A stretch of DNA of 64,000 nt from Paragorgia papillata (taxonomy: Eukaryota; Cnidaria; Anthozoa; Scleralcyonacea; Coralliidae). Positions 56,201-63,570 of the stretch are shown here, piece after piece (position 1 is the stretch's first letter; the number at the start of each line of letters is the position of its first letter). Under the pieces are notes generated by a model. The model searched no databases. It was not told the origin of the DNA and worked only from the letters and a program-made list of their open reading frames with translations. The position numbers and the translations under genes are program-made. The stretch spans positions 1,694,501 to 1,758,500 of the forward strand of contig JAWNZC010000013.1 in assembly GCA_035771165.1 (NCBI GenBank), given 5' to 3'.

Positions 56201-56958
56201 GACCGGATAATGATCAAGTACTCCAACAACTCGATGCCGCCATTAACAGCTGGTCCGATATGAACGAGGAGGAGAGGAAAGTCAAGAAGAGAATGGTAGA
56301 ATCAATTTCTAGAAGTATTTATAAACATTTTGACGATTGTTTCCGCGACGCACTTACAAAGAAACAAGAAAACGAGGAAGACGCTGTGTCATATTTGAAA
56401 GAGGAACTGGACAGCAAAAGATGGCTATTTGTTCACGGCGCATTCGTATCAAGGGACAAGGTTGCTTGTAAGTGGATTGGAAATTATGCTCCATTTCTGA
56501 ACAGCCTCCCCGAAGATTATAACGATGAATATAAAAATCTGTTGCAAGCCGTCGGGGTAAAAGAATCGTTCGAAGAAACAGATTTTATAAGCGCTTTGCA
56601 CTCATTGAAAGTTTCCAAGAAAGGCGTTGCCCTAACAGACGACGAATTAAATCTTGCTGTACGTTTGATAAAAGAGTTAAAGGATACCCCGGAAGATATA
56701 CTCAGGGAAGAAGCCCATCGATTGTCGTTGCCCGATGCTAACAAGGTGTTATGCGTGGCCGACGAGCTTACTGTTAATACTACGCCGTGGATTAAAGATC
56801 GCGGAGACGCTTGCGATGTTCATAAAGATGTCAATATAAACCTTGCCTTCAAACTGGGCGCCAAGTCGCTACAAAACAAGAGACTCAAGAAATACTCAAA
56901 AACTTTAGGCAGCTCGTTTGGACAACAGGAACCTCCAGTCCAAGGATTCGTTGTGTGA
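43032..56958 (+). CDS. Gene 3: TRAF-type RING/zinc-finger protein fused in frame to sacsin-like sequence
   Basis: The model joins 43032-43222, 47744-47783, 48690-48791, 49783-49947, 50252-50326, 51108-51185 and 52249-56958. All junctions are GT-AG with matching phases, and the sum is 1,787 codons with stop. Residues ~35-77 form a full C3HC4 RING (CCIC...CGHQFCKLC...CPVC). About five TRAF zinc fingers follow (for example CNWKGLLREFLETHEIEC), then a coiled coil to ~315. At nt 52544 the text becomes sacsin-like: a partial unit, a complete ATPase (54929 on; [16 protein letters not shown]) and part of unit D. No MATH domain is present. RING plus TRAF fingers suggests a ubiquitin ligase or signalling adaptor, here joined to a chaperone-like ATPase; this function is inference. 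Confidence 0.82.
43256..43283. repeat. (TA)n microsatellite
   Basis: About 14 TA units in gene 3 intron 1, followed by a short (CA)n. Confidence 0.95.
44145..44271. mobile_element. Short MITE in gene 3 intron 1
   Basis: Ends ttaaccctttcgctgcca and tggcggtgaaagagttaa are inverse. The core 'cttgacgagtaaaatcgtct' recurs at 22880 and 50075. Confidence 0.8.
44395..44580. repeat. Dispersed repeat with 'gaaatactgacgtttcgagc'
   Basis: It matches the stretch at 20640-20830 in the opposite arrangement ('agcaaagtgaaaa' against 'ttttcactttgct'). Confidence 0.6.
44612..44706. repeat. Near-perfect foldback (hairpin) element
   Basis: The arm tttactaaacgttgccaac and inner gcgcaacattttcaaagtga pair with tcactttaaaaatgttgcgc and gttggcaacgtttagtaaa around a short loop, giving a stem of about 43 bp. 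Confidence 0.9.
45619..45908. mobile_element. MITE in gene 3 intron 1
   Basis: Arms gctatcatttccttcaaatt/atgaagcttaacca and tggttaagcttcat/aatttgaaaccgatgatacc are inverse over about 40 bp. The centre is C-rich. A G run of about 17 lies just before it, at 45572. Confidence 0.7.
46292..46848. mobile_element. hAT element remnant with perfect 8-bp target duplication
   Basis: The ends CAGGCTCGGACTGGGCC and GGCCAGTCCGAGCCTG are inverse; both flanks read ATAGGAAC (46284-46291 and 46849-46856). On the minus strand a 62-codon frame ends MICSIEVDLLKAVDNEAVYR and KLASKSSEMEQLLMF, resembling the last part of hAT transposases after the dimerisation domain. It is an internally deleted, non-autonomous copy. 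Confidence 0.85.
47505..47650. repeat. Minisatellite, 20-bp unit
   Basis: Seven or so copies of cattgtgagaccttacgtta lie about 100 bp before exon 2 of gene 3. Confidence 0.93.
47744..47783 (+). CDS. Gene 3 exon 2 (last RING Cys pair)
   Basis: This 40-nt exon between tttccacag and gtacgc encodes SCPVCNKDVKENE, supplying the last two RING cysteines. Its position 4.5 kb after exon 1 and perfect phase support the call. Confidence 0.85.
47879..48513. mobile_element. MITE with long arms, holding a nested MITE, in gene 3 intron 2
   Basis: The arms ttaaagtgcctatatcatca and tgatataggcactttaa pair for about 150 bp. The ends match those of the MITE at 18528. The nested element at 48087-48384 has its own inverted ends. 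Confidence 0.85.
48087..48384. mobile_element. Nested MITE (catagtcaatcgagatatgg ends)
   Basis: The ends catagtcaatcgagatatgg and ccatatctcgattgactatg type inverse repeats are about 30 bp. The family is also in gene 2 intron 4 (37876-38737). Confidence 0.88.
48690..48791 (+). CDS. Gene 3 exon 3 (first TRAF zinc finger)
   Basis: 34 codons between accttgcag and gtaaga encode SVKQKVLSLLMKCPNQRCNW, the usual link from the RING to the first TRAF finger. Confidence 0.88.
48806..48982 (+). mobile_element. 5S-rRNA-derived SINE in gene 3 intron 3
   Basis: The sequence agttaagcccgattagacgg, then ggttagtaataggcgaccgc, then 'ctgttcaagcttggaact' follows the 5S pattern with decay in box C. Its tail matches the copy at 22334. 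Confidence 0.7.
48983..49735. repeat. Minisatellite, 17-bp unit
   Basis: More than 40 copies of aagagaggtgtctgctt and close variants fill most of gene 3 intron 3 and end about 45 bp before exon 4. Confidence 0.95.
49783..49947 (+). CDS. Gene 3 exon 4 (TRAF zinc fingers)
   Basis: 55 codons between cttatag and gtgtgt; it contains CTNEGCKEHVPKDMLPKHLE and CQYRLIDCRYCKRK, with the Cys/His spacing of TRAF fingers. Confidence 0.88.
50252..50326 (+). CDS. Gene 3 exon 5 (TRAF zinc finger)
   Basis: 25 codons between ctgttttag and gtaaat encode AHKENDCQRILIPCKDCGQE and FPREE: the His-Cys end of one finger and Cys-Cys start of the next. Confidence 0.88.
50427..50770. repeat. (CTAC)n microsatellite
   Basis: About 340 bp of ctac units, pure at first and interrupted later, in gene 3 intron 5. 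The long YLPT-type open frame is an artefact. Confidence 0.95.
51108..51185 (+). CDS. Gene 3 exon 6 (TRAF zinc finger)
   Basis: 26 codons between gttcttaag and gtaaga encode MKDHVDDDCAMVLVDCIFKN and VGCTAQ, continuing the finger pattern. Confidence 0.87.
51368..51465. repeat. (CTTCA)n pentanucleotide array
   Basis: About 19 copies of cttca in gene 3 intron 6. Confidence 0.95.
51466..52010. repeat. (CTAGA)n / (CCAGA)n pentanucleotide array
   Basis: About 545 bp of gacta and gacca pentamers in alternating blocks. It ends about 240 bp before the exon 7 acceptor. Its blocks look like repeated slippage from two founder units. Confidence 0.95.
52249..56958 (+). CDS. Gene 3 exon 7 (coiled coil joined to sacsin-like module)
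   Basis: The acceptor atttgtag leads into IERRSIDDHERDYVQEHLRL and a heptad-rich coiled coil. The sacsin homology begins at 52544 (acgaactggagg) with no intron between. Relative to gene 1 it has lost 33 nt near 54924 and a net 1,089 nt at 55781, both in frame. A 1.66-kb deletion at 56931 then shifts the frame into the stop at 56958. Confidence 0.88.
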   Translation: MERRSIDDHERDYVQEHLRLAMNAINNINREKREMAEEINELRNVNDNLKNNQDRSTEDHQRRVDEIQANVKEIQEQGSNRLDAAQMATEQNFDSIINNELEEDNTSNMKRLVLFIKKNVPQDMRSGASSAVVPFIQECSDWWKGQVTSEGCVGASPRRLERLTIDVNEMVSELVGKTEKSVQRETWLVSSCGGTGSSTRLALNKRRDHGLLPCAGAAAKLSYMSGNDSVDAYIKLIPEAVSGEAFCFLPLSIATGFPVHINGYFAITSNRRGIWERNTADHSIPIEVQWNESLMEDALTNAYVHLLDEMKQLYEQSDSLQPHSYYEIWPCYNTLHSNTWETLVKSFYTKLVEKAIPIFWGNGKWLDIHSGYVLDEDLHKATGAVEILNVLGENVFHLPPNVRSSLAKSGQDETLRKRTLLLADFFKKFFFPNISRIPQELQDSIVCLGLECISHGRDELVPLFAENAFVLTKEGELKKPSELYDPNDALLVDLISEEKNKFPNHEFSKRDLIPTLIKLGLRTRSMLTAPELHEVAANIVSFPDSLSSIRKVQALVKILEDKLVYLNEIVHDGATLKDELLHLKWLPRMKVASESTCYPEFMPWYDASSALFAPTELRAKNLILLIGSSMPVLGNIEMKDELQEELGLTSDPPVQRVVDQLQTAVDNWQEQHHKGFTFKFQEILVAIYLHLSQKSKEVVTDSLNVASLKEWVWQGRGFCSPEQIAFENVFPLDLQPQLFLLPEDLKTSPSLTDFFLRQGVRRKFSEEDVLGVLATIEKTHASLLPGTDESKQVESDLKLCRSILEWIVQNGKTLPERLQEKILVPVQTCKNVLILVPCKKCAYCDRDWLRQGGSDFDISGDNRLIHESITDKVASLLGVPALSTCLVSAEPLITTRLNNILKEYKEGVGVFKELIQNADDAGASKVRFLVDWRHGPKQKLLSPKMAECQGPALWAYNNAVFTDKDFKNINKLAGATKVEDLAKIGRFGLGFNAVYHLTDVPSFVSREYFVMFDPNVHHLQSYIKNKSRPGIRINLAANPRPLSTFEDQFQPYHDIFDCDTQCTKGEKFNCNGTLFRFPFRTLRQASESEICQSVYNEEKVKEIVSSLKDSASLLLLYTQHVNDVELYELEKDNNPNMMQLVLSIKKNVPETGEGLPSVPFIQECSHWWEKNLTSKDSVERFGKMVKDKLSWDEICGRAKSVEKIAEVSYEKGLERARNLIKYLNKNSEVNLNVDDELITALQSSNFLPIMSEPPHQYGLSWKGTGNQETFFHSPKNLFLQSDANLVGSCFLIVDESEDKGCGLIDPKIKELLGFPGRRPDNDQVLQQLDAAINSWSDMNEEERKVKKRMVESISRSIYKHFDDCFRDALTKKQENEEDAVSYLKEELDSKRWLFVHGAFVSRDKVACKWIGNYAPFLNSLPEDYNDEYKNLLQAVGVKESFEETDFISALHSLKVSKKGVALTDDELNLAVRLIKELKDTPEDILREEAHRLSLPDANKVLCVADELTVNTTPWIKDRGDACDVHKDVNINLAFKLGAKSLQNKRLKKYSKTLGSSFGQQEPPVQGFVV

Positions 56959-59511
56959 AATTGGAGAGCTACCAAGAAAGCTGGAAGATACAATGGTTAG
57001 GAGCGTCGACAATCTGAAAAACCTATTCATCTATTGCAGCAAAATGGAGGAAAATTTTGCAAGTCTTTTAAACGGTTCACCACTCCTGCTCACCGCAGAT
57101 GGCCAGCTACGAGTTTTTTACGAGAACAATCCCGTTTATTGTTCTGAATTCAGTGATCTTTTCCCCAGGCAAATTCGTTCGTTTGTTCATCCCGAACTAG
57201 TGAACAATCTTTTAAGAACCATCTGGAATGACAAAGGCGAGCCAACATCTCGAGCGCTACAAGATTTATCCACAAGTTCATTAGCTGAATTTATGCCAGA
57301 TGTTTTCCCACCGAATATGAGAGGTGCAAGAAAGCATTTGTCTTTTCCGTACGATGCAGATGTGTTGTATGAAGAATGGTTGAAGCGACTTTGGAAGTTC
57401 TTGCAAGACCACGAAACCGGAGGAGGGTGAAACGCAAGTCTCGTTGAAGATTTTGGGAGAGTGGCCAATAATACCAACCACGGAAGGAAAACTTGTAACC
57501 GTTGACAATGCCAACACAGTGCTCGACATGACAAAAAGTGAAAGAGAAAGTGCTGGCGAAATAAACGTTCGGGAATGTCTTAAAAAACTGGATTGCCCAA
57601 CTTTGAACACGAATATCACGTTCGCATGGATTTCAACCGATTCCAGAAATCAAAAAACAACCGCCAACCAGCACATAAAGATAGCCGTGACAGATCCTTA
57701 TGTCGCACATCCCTACAGCGTTGCTGACATCCTTCAGGTGCTCAATTATATGTGGAACGCAAAGACGTTTCATGTAGCAAAGCTCTGTGAGAGCGAGATT
57801 CGCGAAATGCTGCTGTACTTCCAAAATACGAAAATTGCCGTGTCCAGATTCCGTCATAAGTCATTTACAGAACATTTCTGTCTCTCTTCATGCTCAAAGC
57901 TCAAAGAAAGAGGAAGCCTTACAACAGCCTTCTGTTCTGACGAAAATCATGACGAAAATTTACGAATTCTTCCATGAAAGCGCGAGTTGCAACAAGAAAA
58001 GCTTTTCAGAAAACTGTAGCCAAGATTGCAAAAACATCGGTGACCGCTTGAGAACCACACCATGCATTTTGGTTGAAAATGGAAAAATCCTTGTTCGAGA
58101 CGATCAACTGTCGTTCAAAGCTCACGAAGAGAAATCACTCCACCCATTCCTCTACGCCGTGCCATGGATGTACGGAAAGTACAAGCACGTTTTCAAGCGA
58201 CTTGGAGCTACAGAGAAACTAACATCGATTCAGCTAGCCAAAGTTTTTAAAGAAATGCGAGATCGGTGTAAAGAAGCTCAGATGAACCCCAAGTTCGAAA
58301 GAAAAGCACGCAACGCCATGTTTTTGTTTTTTGGGTGCCTTTTGGAGGAAACTAGCGGCGAGAAAAACGAATCGAAGATTTCCAAACTCACTGAGCTGTA
58401 TCTACCAAGCGAAGATAAACGTCTGGTAAAATCAAATGATCTTGTTTGTAAAGTACCTACACGCCATACTCCAACGGTGGCGAAACTTAAGTACCCTGTT
58501 CTTTATTCAATGGAGAAGTGCGAATTATTACGATCACGGGAAGACGAATATCTGAAAGCCATTCCAAAGCATCTGCGTCCTACTCAATTCGGTAAAATAG
58601 TCTGCGAAGAACTGGATCCGTCATGTCGTGAAAGCTCCTGCCAACTCTGCCAAGAGAACGTTATCTGTGAATTCATTGAAAAGCACATCAAGATCCTGAA
58701 ATCAAAGGAATTCCAAGAAGGACTCATTCGCTTGCTGAAGCACCAAAAGAATTCCAACGAGCTGACCAAGGACGAAGTGGATAAATTGTCGAGACTTGGT
58801 TCACCAAAAGTCGAAATCAAGTGTATGGAAAGCATCAAAGTACGTCTTATTCTAGAAGAAACTCGCCGTCCGTTAGAAAACAGTTATGCAAAGCGCTCGT
58901 CCTATGTGGTTAAACAATCAGATTCTTGGACGCTGTACATCGAACACGAGAACGGAAGAATCAACAAGCAAAGTGTTCTTTCAAAGTGCGTGAATAAGAT
59001 TCTCGACTGGCTTCTAAACGACGAGTGCTTGTTAGCCGTCACTGATATGCTGTCGTGTGAATTACCGTCGCAGATTTCTGGGGTGTTAAACGACCTTGAC
59101 ATCCAACAAGATTTTGCCGAAGAGAACCTCAAACTTGGTCGCGATGTGCCCGCGGTGTTCTACTATCTTATGCAGCAGAATCCATTGTTTGTATTGTACG
59201 AAGGAGAAATAGTTGCCTATGGAGTAGAGGAGAGACAAAACAGCGACGAGAAAGCTGCCGAAGATATTTTAGAAGCTGCTGGGCCATTACTCGTGAAGTA
59301 CGTCTTAGCTAAAGTGATTTCTTGCGTCAACTCCCAACGAGGGCGAAATTCTTATGATTTTGAAGAGCGATATTTGATCGATCTGGGCAGCGAGACGAAA
59401 GAAGTTAGTGTTCTCGATTTATACAAGTTCTACCAAAATAATCCAGACGAAAACCTCACGACAGAAATCGTACCATACACAGGCGACACCTCAAGAAAAC
59501 CCAATAATATC

Positions 59512-59702
59512 GACGAAGCTAAGCGTGAAATCAGGGAGGCCCTTCGTGCGGCGTGGCGACTTCCACCTGACATGCGTCGCAAGGTTATAAGACGGTTATA
59601 CCTTCGTTGGCATTCAGACAAGAATCCTAACAACGTTGAATTTGCCACTGAAATGATTATATTCTTGCGGAGTGAAATAGAGCGAATGGAAAAAGAGGAA
59701 AG
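59512..59702 (+). other. Degenerate J domain (HSD for HPD) in gene 3
   Basis: The motif reads LRWHSDKNP, with cat-tca-gac at 59611-59619. Gene 1 has cat-cca-gac. The Pro of HPD is required for HSP70 stimulation in known J proteins, so this copy is probably inactive as a J domain. Confidence 0.88.
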
Positions 59703-59856
59703 TCTCCTTGATACCGAAAGTCCTGTCCACTTTGAATGCGGTGGCCTGTTTCGGCATTGCGATAACACTGCAAGACGGGATCAAGAAACCTACCAAAATT
59801 ACCGAACCTTTTTCGGTGGATCGTCCGGTGTGTTTTCAGAAACGTTTGATTACACC

Positions 59857-60273
59857 AGTCCTGACGTTTTCGAAGCCCGTCGCTGGTTAGCGCAAGCAGA
59901 CAGCGACCTTAAAGCCGCGGAGTTCTTGCTTTCCCCAAGACGACCATTCAACGCCTTAGCGTGTTTTTTGAGCCACCAGATCGTGGAGAAGAGCTTGAAG
60001 GCAGCGTTGTATGCCAAGTGTGGGCTAATCAACGACCAACTTCACACTCACGATGTTTACCAACTCGCCCGAAATGTGAAAAGTTTAAAAGGAGGACCTC
60101 CCGAAGTCGTTGAACTGGCCCTCATTGTTGCAAACTATTACTTGCCAACCCGTTATCCAAATCGACAGCCGCATGCCGTTGTTCCCGCTAATGCGTACAG
60201 TGATGAGCAGTCCAACAAAGCTATCCAGTCAGCCAAAGAACTCTTGAAACTGATTCAGACATTTATCGGTGTA
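59857..60273 (+). other. HEPN domain at the end of gene 3
   Basis: It is nearly identical to the gene 1 HEPN ([46 protein letters not shown]) with a few substitutions and no stop. Confidence 0.88.
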
Positions 60274-60276
60274 TAG

Positions 60277-62035
60277 TGTTCACAAGTATAAGAATGTGGA
60301 GAAGAACACGAGTAAACTGTTTTAAATTGAACATTCTTTTCTTAATAACATTTTCATGCCGCCATTTCATGCATGGCGCATCTGATTGCAAATAATATGG
60401 AGTAGCTTGTAATTTTCATGCATGGCGCATCTGATTCCAAATAATATAGAGTAGCTTGTAATTTTTAGACGACCTTCACACGAGTCCGGAGCAAGTTGAA
60501 ATGGCGCTAAAAATCACAAAACGCCGTTGCGTTCACACGGTACTGTGGAAATCGTGTAACCGAAAAACGGAACCGTTGGCGGTGTCGTGCATGTGAACAT
60601 GATACCCAATTCTTTTTCGCTCCGCTTTAGTAACCAATTCTCAAATTTAGCTCCTAACCTGGCGGCTGGCGTTTGTTTGAAAGACGCAAACTTCCTTTGT
60701 GTTCTGGACGTTTGTAAAAACTTCTGCTATTAAAGTGCCTATGAAAGGAAATTTCACTTCAGTTTTTCAAGACTGTATTTGGAAGAACACCTAGGGTAAT
60801 GATAAATGGCTTTTACATGCCTTTCTTATCTCATTCTTGAGTTATTGGCTATGTGGGAGAAAACGGAAAATCAGTCATATCTTTGGATTGGTTGACTAAA
60901 CTGAATCAAATGTTGGAAATTTTCCTTGGGGTAATGGTTTGATCATATCTCCATTGTGTAGTTTCTTGTAATTAAACCAATCTAAAGATATGACGTCATA
61001 GCTCAAATTGCAATAGCCAATAACTCAAGAATGGGATAAGATTTGAAAAGCATGTAAAAGCTATTTTTCATTATCTTAGGTGTTCTTACAAATACAATCG
61101 TAAAAAACTGAAGCGAAATTTCGTTTCATGGGCGCTGTAAGAACTTGCACTGCTGTTTTGACAATTACGTCGGCAGAGGCAATCGGAAAAGATTATGTTA
61201 ATTGTTAATAAGGCAAGTTTCTAACAGAAAGACTAAAATTGTAAACCTCGACTGAACTATATGCTTTGGTCGGTTAATATTCCTTGAATTGTTCCTCATT
61301 CCATTTACTTATGACGAGACATGGATATTTAAACAGCGCACAGCTCGGTAATACTGCATGTACACCAGAAGCTTCCGGAATCGTGTGGACATTTTTTAAA
61401 CCGTTGTGAAATTCAAACCTGTTTGTGTGAACGTAACGATATTTTGCCGCTATTCTTTCGTACCGGCATCGTGTGAACGGCCCGGGGTCTTATTAGACAT
61501 TGACGCTAACGAAATCAGGAGATAATGGGACTGTTTGAACATGCAAGTGAGCATTATAATGAGCTCATATATAAGTGAGCATTACTATTTTGAAAATTGC
61601 ATTGACAATTTAGTTTTCGAAAATATAGACCAATTGCATAAATCCCATAATGCATCATGATTATTCACGCATCACAACAAAAGCTTAGAACAAAGAAGTA
61701 AAGTTGAATAGAATTCAAGAGAATGACCTGATCGTTTGTTGATTGTTTTTGGTGGTTCCCTACATGTGGTCAGTGGCGGCGGAACACACTGGGAAAAATT
61801 TCCGAAACAAGTTACCGAAACACGGTTTCAGAAACAAACGTTTCCAGTGTATGTTGAAAAGTTTCCGAAACTTTGTTTCAGAATCAAAGTTTCCCTGATT
61901 CAGAGCACTGTTCTATTTTCTGAAACAAAAAACTTTTTCGAAGATGTGTTTCGGAAACTTGTTTCAGTGTATGCCGGGCTTAATTCATCATTAAAAGGAT
62001 AAAGAGTGTATTTTCCCCTCCCCCCAGCAAATTGT
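60277..62035. repeat. 3' flank of gene 3, right copy of the segmental duplication
   Basis: It aligns with 18085-19945, including the 49-bp doublet and both MITEs. Differences are scattered substitutions, small indels, and the shorter 'gtttcggaaac' array near 61950. No gene is seen. Confidence 0.9.
60731..61139. mobile_element. MITE, duplicate of the one at 18528
   Basis: It has the same ends and length as the left copy; it was carried along by the segmental duplication. Confidence 0.85.
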
Positions 62036-62104
62036 AGTAGCTCCCTTCCGCCGCCCTTGCCTACAGCTCTATACATAATGCCTAAGTGTACATGCTGGAC
62101 TGTG

Positions 62105-62235
62105 TATGTGTACTTAAACCCCGTTTACAGAACCGGTCTCCAATTAGTACGGTTCCGCCTGTTGACACGGCGAAATAGGACGAATTCGAGACCGGTCTCG
62201 AATTCGTCCGGTACCGTGTGAACGTAGCCTTAAAG
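62105..62235. mobile_element. Short palindromic MITE
   Basis: A centre 'gaattcgagaccggtctcgaattc' is a perfect palindrome, with 'ccccgtttacagaaccggtc' and 'gtaccgtgtgaacgtagcct' at the ends. Confidence 0.6.
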
Positions 62236-62429
62236 CAGCCTTGCCTAGCATTTTCCCCCTTGCTATGCGGTATGTAATTGCTCATGAAATTTTTCAGTAA
62301 GATTAGTAACAACATTCTCGCAAATACATTTTTCTCGTTATTTACGCTAATCAGTCCCAACCCAGGAATTGCTGCATATTTGATATCTACTAATAACCAC
62401 TAGAAGTTACTATCTCAAGTGAAGTGCTG

Positions 62430-63104
62430 CCTCGTTATTAAGATGAAAATGGCGTGCCACGCGGCTACTCATACCTGATATGAGCTATACTGAGCGTCTA
62501 CAGCAGCTTGACCTTCTTCCCTTAGTCTATCGGAGAGAAGTGAAGGACTTACCCACGTTTTATAAAATGAAATGTGGATATTATGACTACAATATTGAAT
62601 CATATGTAGAGTTTTGTGCTGACACTAGGCTGAGGTCATTTTCCCAAGGTAAACTAAAATTAGTAAAATGTAGAACTGAACCCTTTAAAACAACATTTTT
62701 AAATAGAATACCCTACTTATGGAACAAACTACCACAGGACTTAAGAACTTCAAATTCTACTCCTTCGTCGTTTACCAGAAATTGTAAACAGTATTATAAG
62801 ACCAAGATTTTCGACCCCGATAGGCCACATGTAAATTGGACAATTTGTATAATTTGTTGGGTTTTTTTAAATTTTATTTATTTATTTTCTTTTATCTTTT
62901 TTTTTTTTTTAATTTTATTTTGTTATTATTCAGGGACCCGAGTGGACTAGCTAGTTGGTTCCTTTGTTCCATTCTGGTCCTTCCCCACTGCATTTATCTA
63001 ATTATTTATTTATTACTTATTTATTTATTTTTATTTGTTAACATTTGTACGCAGTGAAAATGGATTAAATTAAATTAAATTAAATTAAATTAAATTAAAT
63101 TAAA
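62430..63104 (+). mobile_element. 5'-truncated LINE 3' end with (aaatt)n tail
   Basis: A 156-codon frame from 62480 has the typical C-terminus of a non-LTR reverse transcriptase: YTERLQQLDLLPLVYRREVK, DLPTFYKMKCGYYDYN, and later FLNRIPYLWNKLPQDLR. The 3' end is a non-coding AT-rich tail and a pentamer array of ttaaa at 63064-63103. The copy lacks everything upstream and is dead. Confidence 0.85.
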
Positions 63105-63189
63105 ACCTTTAGCGTACTCCACAAGCAACTCTGTGCAGTCTGTGGCCCAAGTAACACTCTCTTGCCCACTCCAATAGCACCACCCGAGT

Positions 63190-63570
63190 TTACCCAGCCC
63201 ACCTGAGTTTGCCCACTTCACCTGAGCTTGCTCACTCCACCCAAGTTTGTCCATTCCATCCCAGTTTGCCCACTCCACCCAAGTTTGCCCACTCTCCCAA
63301 GTTTGCCCACTTCACCTGAGTTTGCACACTCCACCCAAGTTTGCCCACTCTCCCAAGTTTACCCACTTCACCTGAGTTTGCACACTCCACCTGAGTTTGC
63401 CCACTCCACCCGAGTTTGCCCACTCCACCCAAGTTTGCCCACACCACCCAAGTTTTTCCACTCCACCCAAGTTTACCCACACCACCCAAGTTTGTCCACT
63501 CCACCTGAGTTTGACCACTCCACCTAAGTTTGTCCACTCCACCCAAGTTTGCCACTACACCCAAGTTTGC
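63190..63570. repeat. Minisatellite, about 16-bp unit
   Basis: About 22 copies of cacccaagtttgcccactc and variants such as cacctgagtttgcc. Both-strand open frames across it are artefacts. Confidence 0.95.

Larger units (their letters stand above)
56931..60276 (+). pseudogene. Frameshifted remainder of the gene 3 sacsin module with J and HEPN parts
   Basis: Compared with gene 1, three changes cut the frame: loss of about 1,658 nt at 56931 (removing the last ATPase domain), loss of 2 nt near 57413, and loss of 929 nt at 57827. The frame changes at each and ends in the same register as exon 7, but stops lie between. The final piece (about 57828-60276) is open for roughly 815 codons with linker, J-like and HEPN regions. 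It could still be expressed through an internal start or as a separate transcript; otherwise it is a decaying remnant. Sequence error cannot explain the kilobase deletions. Confidence 0.8.

Noticed and set aside
63228..63564. Frames of about 100 codons on both strands
   Set aside because: Translation of the 16-bp minisatellite.
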